Shown here piece after piece: positions 6,185 through 8,568 of a DNA stretch of 8,568 nucleotides (position 1 is the stretch's first letter; the number at the start of each line of letters is the position of its first letter). The stretch is from Clostridiales bacterium. GTDB lineage: Bacteria; Bacillota; Clostridia; Christensenellales; Aristaeellaceae. A program made the translations under genes and the position numbers. Location: contig SFFC01000093.1 of assembly GCA_004556985.1 (NCBI GenBank), positions 1-8,568 on the forward strand. Reading direction: 5' to 3'. Under the pieces are notes generated by a model. The model worked only from the letters and a program-made list of their open reading frames with translations. It was not told the origin of the DNA and searched no databases.

Positions 6185-6401
6185 AAAATCCATCGATTCC
6201 GCGGTGCCACCTTGATTCGGTCCCGAAGACCCCTCAGCCGGATACCATCATATCCGCGACGGTTAACGTCCGTCCAGCCGTCGGCCCATTAGGAGCCGCC
6301 CTCCGCAGACCATATTGCTCAGGAGCCCGTCGGGAGCTTTCACCGCCCTCCCGTCGCTTTGACGAACCGGATCTGACTTTTTCCTGCGTCAACGGTTTGA
6401 T
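6133..6401 (-). promoter_or_regulatory. T-box riboswitch leader, probably tRNA-Asn responsive
   Basis: The minus strand carries the T-box core AAGGTGGCACCGCGG (6213-6199). AAGG and GCG can pair with CGCCCTT (6184-6178) to form the antiterminator around the 7-nt bulge TGGCACC. Stem I is closed by CGCAG (6388-6384) and CTGCG (6308-6304), with AGGAAAAAGTC on the 5' side. Its apical hairpin (6353-6331) has the familiar GGTGAAAGC. The specifier side reads GAGC-AAT-ATGG, so the codon is most likely AAU (Asn, 6316-6314). TGGC in the bulge demands a tRNA with G73, which tRNA-Asn has. A small hairpin GGTC-TTCGG-GACC just before the T-box fits stem III. Uncharged tRNA should favour read-through into the dehydrogenase stub. 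The T-box call is firm; the Asn assignment is moderate. Confidence 0.92.
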
Positions 6402-6407
6402 GGTTGT

Positions 6408-6436
6408 ATTATATATGCATGGAGACAGAATATCAA
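6408..6436 (-). promoter_or_regulatory. Sigma-A promoter of the T-box leader
   Basis: Minus-strand TTGATA, 17-nt spacer, TATAAT (5/6 and 6/6 to consensus). The start is predicted near 6401, giving about 300 nt of leader before the stub's ATG. It diverges from the GntR promoter, and an AT-rich stretch with a short palindrome (CTTTTTT/AAAAAAG, 6449-6465) separates them. Confidence 0.85.
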
Positions 6437-6476
6437 TGTTGTTTTTGCCTTTTTTCCGAAAAAAGATAAATCGATG

Positions 6477-6505
6477 TTGACACACGGAGAGCGACTGTGT
6501 ATACT
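6477..6505 (+). promoter_or_regulatory. Promoter and candidate operator of the GntR-ABC operon
   Basis: TTGACA, a 17-nt spacer and TATACT form a near-perfect sigma-A promoter. The imperfect palindrome TGTATACTGTACA (6498-6510) covers the -10 and start region. A GntR-family dimer bound there would block transcription, so autorepression is likely, though which protein binds is inference. Confidence 0.85.
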
Positions 6506-6550
6506 GTACATGAACAGATAAAACGGGCATGGAAAGGGAGGAACCGTCGT

Positions 6551-6928
6551 GTGAATCTGATCATCAGCAATACATCGGGCAAGCCGATCTATGAGCAGAT
6601 TGTCTCACAGATCAAGCGGCAGATTGTCAGCGGAGAACTCGTGTCGGGGGAGATGCTCCCCTCGATCCGCTCATTGGCCAAGGATCTGCGCATCAGCGTG
6701 ATCACGACCAAGCGGGCCTATGACGAGCTGGAGCGCGAGGGGCTGATCGTGACGGCGGCCGGAAAGGGCTCCTTTGTCGCCGAGCGCAATGCGGACTGGC
6801 TCAGGGAGGACGTGCTGCGCAGAATTGAGGATCATTTGCAGCAGATTTCGCAGCTGGCCGCGCAGATCGGCCTGAGCGGCGAGGACCTTTGCGAGATGCT
6901 GCAGACGCTCAGACTGGAGGAGGAATGA
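6551..6928 (+). CDS. GntR family transcriptional regulator, YtrA-like
   Basis: This 125-residue protein matches the short YtrA subfamily. It has an N-terminal winged helix: KPIYEQIVSQIKRQIVSGEL, then MLPSIRSLAKDLRISVITTKRAYDELEREGLI and the wing AAGKGSFVA. A short, probably helical dimerisation tail follows (about 85-125), with no large effector domain. I choose the GTG at 6551, which has GGGAGG 9 nt upstream and begins the conserved NLIISNTSGKPIYEQI. An in-frame ATG at 6497 lies inside the promoter and has no ribosome site. YtrA-type proteins usually repress their own ABC-transporter operons, and often respond to cell-envelope-active compounds. Here the ATPase gene follows directly, its possible ATG overlapping the TGA by 4 nt. 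Confidence 0.9.
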   Translation: MNLIISNTSGKPIYEQIVSQIKRQIVSGELVSGEMLPSIRSLAKDLRISVITTKRAYDELEREGLIVTAAGKGSFVAERNADWLREDVLRRIEDHLQQISQLAAQIGLSGEDLCEMLQTLRLEEE

Positions 6929-7809
6929 CCTTGGAAAACGGGAAATGGAACGGGGAAAACGCGATAGAGCTCAAGCATGTGGGGAAGCGCTACGGCGATT
7001 TTGCGCTCAGCGACATCTCCTTTTCGCTGCCGGCCGGCTGCGTGCTGGGGCTGATCGGTGAAAACGGAGCAGGCAAGAGCACGCTGATCCGCATGATGCT
7101 GGGGGCATGCCGCGCGGACGGCGGAAGCATTCGCGTCCTGGGCCAGGAGGCGGACGGGAGCCGTGCGTTTGCGCAGCTGCGTCAGCGCCTGGGCGTCGTG
7201 CTGGACGAGGCCTGTCTGCCGGAGGAGCTGAACGCGCCGCAGATCGGCAGGATGATGCGGGGCATCTACAGCGGCTGGGAGGACAAGACGTTTGCGGGGC
7301 TGTGCGCCCGCTTTTCGCTCCCGGCGGACAAGACGGTCAGACACTATTCACGGGGGATGAAGATGAAGCTGGCCATCGCCTGCGCGCTCAGCCACGGGGC
7401 AGAGCTGCTCCTGCTGGACGAGGCGACGGGCGGCCTCGACCCGGTCGTGCGCGACGAGATCCTCGACCTGCTGTGCGAATACACGCGCGACGCGTCGCAC
7501 TCGATCCTCATGAGCTCGCACATCGTCTCCGACCTGGAGAAGATCTGCGACTATCTGGTGTTCCTGCACGGGGGTCGGGTCATCCTGGCGACGGAAAAGG
7601 ATGCGCTTGACGAGGAGTACGCTGTGCTGACGATCGGGGAGGACGAGCTGAAGCGGCTTTCGCCGGCCTGCGTGCTTCGCGTGCTGCGATCGCACGGCGC
7701 CGTGCGCGTGCTGGCCAGGCGCGCCCTGCTGCCCGCCAATATGGAGGCGGGCAGGACGAGCATCGAGGACGTCATGCTGCTGCTGGAGAAGGGAGAGATC
7801 TTGTCTTGA
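6925..7809 (+). CDS. ABC transporter ATP-binding protein
   Basis: This is a 294-residue ATPase if started at the ATG. It has Walker A GENGAGKS (45-52), a degenerate signature YSRGMKMK (141-148) in place of LSGGQ, Walker B LLLLDE (161-166), D-loop GLDP (170-173) and the switch His199. The Q-loop region reads VVLDEACL without Gln, a variation I associate with YtrB-like ATPases. The roughly 90 residues after the core are accessory. The start is uncertain: the ATG overlaps the GntR stop, but the last GGAGG is too close to it. A TTG two codons later (6931) has GGAGG at an ideal 7 nt and may be the true start. Cytoplasmic; it should pair with the downstream permease to form an ABC-2 type exporter. 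Substrate unknown. Confidence 0.93.
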   Translation: MTLENGKWNGENAIELKHVGKRYGDFALSDISFSLPAGCVLGLIGENGAGKSTLIRMMLGACRADGGSIRVLGQEADGSRAFAQLRQRLGVVLDEACLPEELNAPQIGRMMRGIYSGWEDKTFAGLCARFSLPADKTVRHYSRGMKMKLAIACALSHGAELLLLDEATGGLDPVVRDEILDLLCEYTRDASHSILMSSHIVSDLEKICDYLVFLHGGRVILATEKDALDEEYAVLTIGEDELKRLSPACVLRVLRSHGAVRVLARRALLPANMEAGRTSIEDVMLLLEKGEILS

Positions 7810-8396
7810 AGGGAATCCTGTACAAGGATCTGATGACGATTCGCAAGACGATATGGATTTATGTCGCGCTTGTGGTGCTGCTGGCGGGCTTCGGCTCGGA
7901 CTATCAGCTCATGTTCGCCATGGTCTATTCGCTCATGCTGCCGGTCAACACCCTGGCCTATGACGAGCGCTCCCACTTTGAGCGGCTGCAGAGCGCGATG
8001 CCGGTCAGCGGGTTTGCCTGCGTGGCGGACAAGTATCTGATCGGCTATGCGAGCATCGCGTTTGCGTTGATGGTCGCGCTTGTGCGCAGTGTGGTGTTTC
8101 CGGGCTACGCTGTGCCGGCGTGGCTGATGCTTGCCAGTGTCGCGATGGCGCTGCTGGCTGTGAGTATCGTGCTGCCGATCATGTTCCGCCTGGGGACGGA
8201 GAAGGGCAGGATGGTCTATCTGCTGGCCATCGGCCTGCAGATGGCGATGTATTTTGTGCTGTCCGATGCGACGCAGGGGATGAGCACCGGGTCACTGACG
8301 GGAATCTGGCTGGCCGTGCTGGCTGCGTCGGCCGCTGTCAGCGTCGGCTCTGTCTGCGTGTCAAACGCGCTGTATACGGCACGGCTGACGGCGTAA
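7806..8396 (+). CDS. ABC-2 type transporter permease (ABC2_membrane_5-like)
   Basis: This 196-residue protein is strongly hydrophobic with about six membrane spans (roughly 15-30, 33-50, 80-98, 100-125, 138-152 and 165-188). The N-terminus GILYKDLMTIRKTIWIY and the loop NTLAYDERSHFERLQSAMPVS are characteristic of small ABC-2 permeases that accompany YtrA-type regulators in Firmicutes. It is the membrane half of the transporter encoded with the preceding ATPase. The start is a TTG overlapping the ATPase stop as TTGA, with GGAGA about 9 nt upstream; no ATG near this point would keep the conserved N-terminus. An export or envelope-protection role is inferred from the operon type. A terminator follows 14 nt after the stop. 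Confidence 0.88.
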   Translation: MKGILYKDLMTIRKTIWIYVALVVLLAGFGSDYQLMFAMVYSLMLPVNTLAYDERSHFERLQSAMPVSGFACVADKYLIGYASIAFALMVALVRSVVFPGYAVPAWLMLASVAMALLAVSIVLPIMFRLGTEKGRMVYLLAIGLQMAMYFVLSDATQGMSTGSLTGIWLAVLAASAAVSVGSVCVSNALYTARLTA

Positions 8397-8410
8397 CAAC
8401 CCAAAACGGG

Positions 8411-8441
8411 AAAGGATCGGCTGAAACGGCCGATCCTTTTT
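8411..8441 (+). terminator. Intrinsic terminator of the GntR-ABC operon
   Basis: AAAGGATCGGC (8411-8421) pairs perfectly over 11 bp with 8429-8439 across a 7-nt loop, ending in a run of five T. It stands between convergent genes and could also slow minus-strand transcripts from the right-edge gene, though the T-tract in that direction is poor. Confidence 0.92.
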
Positions 8442-8466
8442 ACAGTTTTACACTAAAGCATTCGGA

Positions 8467-8568
8467 TCACTCGCGCAGCAGGCGGATGGCCTTGACGGCG
8501 GCTTCGTCCGGCGTGACAAAGATCGTGCGCTGATGGGTATAGATGACAAAGCCTGCAGGCGTTCCGCC
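8467..8568 (-). CDS. C-terminal end of an unidentified protein (partial)
   Basis: Read on the minus strand from the right edge, an open frame gives 33 residues before TGA, including GFVIYTHQRTIFVTPDEAA and ending AIRLLRE. The pattern is a beta strand, a turn, a second strand ending VTP and a final helix. That layout resembles the end of a PH-like or small alpha/beta domain, but I do not recognise the protein. Codon use is GC-rich like the neighbours, and the frame stops just before a shared terminator, so it is very probably a real gene cut by the window edge. Confidence 0.65.
   Translation of the reverse strand, partial: GGTPAGFVIYTHQRTIFVTPDEAAVKAIRLLRE

Noticed and set aside
6314..6318. 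CAA (Gln) or TGG (Trp) as the T-box specifier; tRNA-Gln lies in the same window with G73
   Set aside because: The flanking pattern GA(A/G)C-NNN-A places AAU in the slot. The alternatives remain possible but fit the loop less well, and the nearby tRNA-Gln is probably coincidence.
6449..6465. CTTTTTT/AAAAAAG palindrome as a terminator or operator
   Set aside because: It is AT-only, lies between two divergent promoters, and is better seen as AT-rich promoter-flanking DNA.

Overview
The window looks like chromosomal DNA from a GC-rich member of the Firmicutes, probably Clostridia. The support is indirect: near-consensus sigma-A promoters (TTGACA-17-TATAAT), strong GGAGG ribosome sites, a T-box riboswitch, a YtrA-type GntR regulator with its ABC transporter, and a DegV protein. 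No marker gene fixes the genus. I see no phage, transposon or CRISPR material.

Left edge (1-916, all minus strand): the 5' part of a probable tRNA-Glu and a complete tRNA-Gln(CUG) lie 3 nt apart behind a near-perfect promoter. The promoter carries a tandem 10-bp A-tract repeat at the UP-element position. Next comes a Pr6Pr-type multi-span membrane protein.

Signalling block (1012-3830, plus strand): an OmpR-type response regulator and a histidine kinase overlap by 4 nt. A DegV-family lipid-binding protein follows 70 nt later with no terminator between. A convergent hairpin closes the region.

Dehydrogenase block (3891-6436, all minus strand; read right to left in transcription order): a consensus promoter leads into a T-box riboswitch whose specifier reads best as AAU (Asn) and whose T-box UGGC fits a G73 tRNA. 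It ends in a strong terminator followed by a 64-codon stub of an L-lactate/malate dehydrogenase, which has its own terminator. A separate promoter then drives an L-aspartate dehydrogenase-like gene and a divergent D-2-hydroxyacid-dehydrogenase-like gene lacking the family's catalytic Arg and His. The two genes are 12 nt apart and look translationally coupled.

Transporter block (6477-8441, plus strand): a consensus promoter with an operator-like palindrome drives a GTG-started YtrA-type GntR repressor, an ABC ATPase and an ABC-2 permease. The three overlap by 4 nt each (or nearly so for the ATPase) and end at a clean intrinsic terminator. The right edge holds the last 33 codons of an unidentified minus-strand gene.

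The most notable structure is the complete, apparently functional Asn-type T-box that now controls only a dehydrogenase N-terminal stub, next to an aspartate dehydrogenase-like operon.
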